A stretch of 64,000 nt of DNA from Capra hircus (lineage: Eukaryota > Chordata > Mammalia > Artiodactyla > Bovidae), in NCBI RefSeq assembly GCF_001704415.2, contig NC_030826.1:57059362-57123361 (forward strand), read 5' to 3'. A program made the position numbers and the translations under genes. Below are positions 63,801 through 64,000 of the stretch, in pieces (positions within the stretch are counted from its first letter, which is position 1; every line of letters begins with the position of its first letter). The notes beneath the pieces were generated by a model. That model saw only the letters and a list, made by a program, of their open reading frames with translations, was not told where the DNA came from and did no database searches.

Positions 63801-64000
63801 GGGGCTTCTCTGGTGGCTCAGCAGTAAAGAATCTGCCTGCAATGCAGGAGATGTGGGTTCAATTCCTGGGCTGGGAAGATGCCTTGGAGTTAGGAAATAG
63901 CAACCCACTCCAGTGTGCTTGCCTGGGAAATCCCATGGACAGAGGAGCCTGGCGGGCTACAGTCCAGGGGGTTGCAAAGAGTCGGACGTGACTTAGCAAC
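63801..64000 (+). mobile_element. Bov-tA SINE, cut by the window end
   Basis: 'gggcttctctggtggctcagcag' head to 'gtcggacgtgacttagcaac' at the last base; the tail lies outside. Confidence 0.93.

Noticed and set aside
1..64000. CRISPR array, phage, operon or defence system
   Set aside because: Repeats are dispersed SINEs or microsatellites, not evenly spaced repeat-spacer units. The genome is clearly mammalian with split exons.

Overview
This is mammalian, ruminant (bovid-type) genomic DNA. Three things show this. Interspersed repeats are dominated by Bov-tA and Bov-A2 SINEs, CHR-type tRNA-derived SINEs and BovB (RTE-type) LINEs. Older mammalian repeats (MIR, L1M, MER5A, MER20) lie between them. 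The only protein-coding signal is a vertebrate gene split by GT-AG introns. I see no prokaryotic genes, CRISPR array, insertion sequence or functional RNA gene. I cannot tell cattle, sheep and goat apart from this sequence.

The gene is SDK2 (Sidekick-2), an immunoglobulin-superfamily homophilic adhesion protein of neuronal synapses, on the + strand. Ten consecutive coding exons lie at 25864-25970, 35511-35658, 42406-42539, 50373-50484, 51330-51520, 51643-51726, 53676-53870, 54410-54526, 56087-56254 and 57144-57246. Together they hold 1359 coding bases and splice without any phase conflict. They encode the end of Ig domain 1, all of Ig2 to Ig5, and the first half of Ig6. The signal-peptide exon, the first half of Ig1, the rest of Ig6, the fibronectin III array, the membrane segment and the cytoplasmic tail are not in the window. 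Positions 1-25863 are therefore most likely a long upstream SDK2 intron, and 57247-64000 a downstream one. The first three exons are separated by large repeat-rich introns; exons four to ten sit within about 7 kb.

Layout. 1-25863: upstream intron with a 2 kb antisense BovB copy (400-2388), an L1M block (5290-6500), several microsatellites, an L1 cluster with insertions inside insertions (20.5-21.3 kb) and a 357-base GGT/GAT minisatellite (24.77-25.12 kb). One short interval (5011-5130) has promoter-like CCAAT and E-box motifs. 25.9-50.4 kb: three exons and large introns, with a SINE-linked local duplication at 39.9/41.7 kb. 50.4-57.2 kb: the compact exon cluster. 57.2-64 kb: downstream intron with antisense L1 pieces, a second BovB copy (59604-60989) that begins with a short inverted segment, and two MER20-type fragments (one just upstream of this interval).

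I found no undescribed biological system. The observations most worth checking are the fold-back 5' end of the second BovB insertion, the local duplication in which only one copy later took a BovB insertion, the cysteine-free Ig2 domain, the CCAAT/E-box cluster, and several repeat-free AT-rich intronic intervals that may be conserved enhancers.
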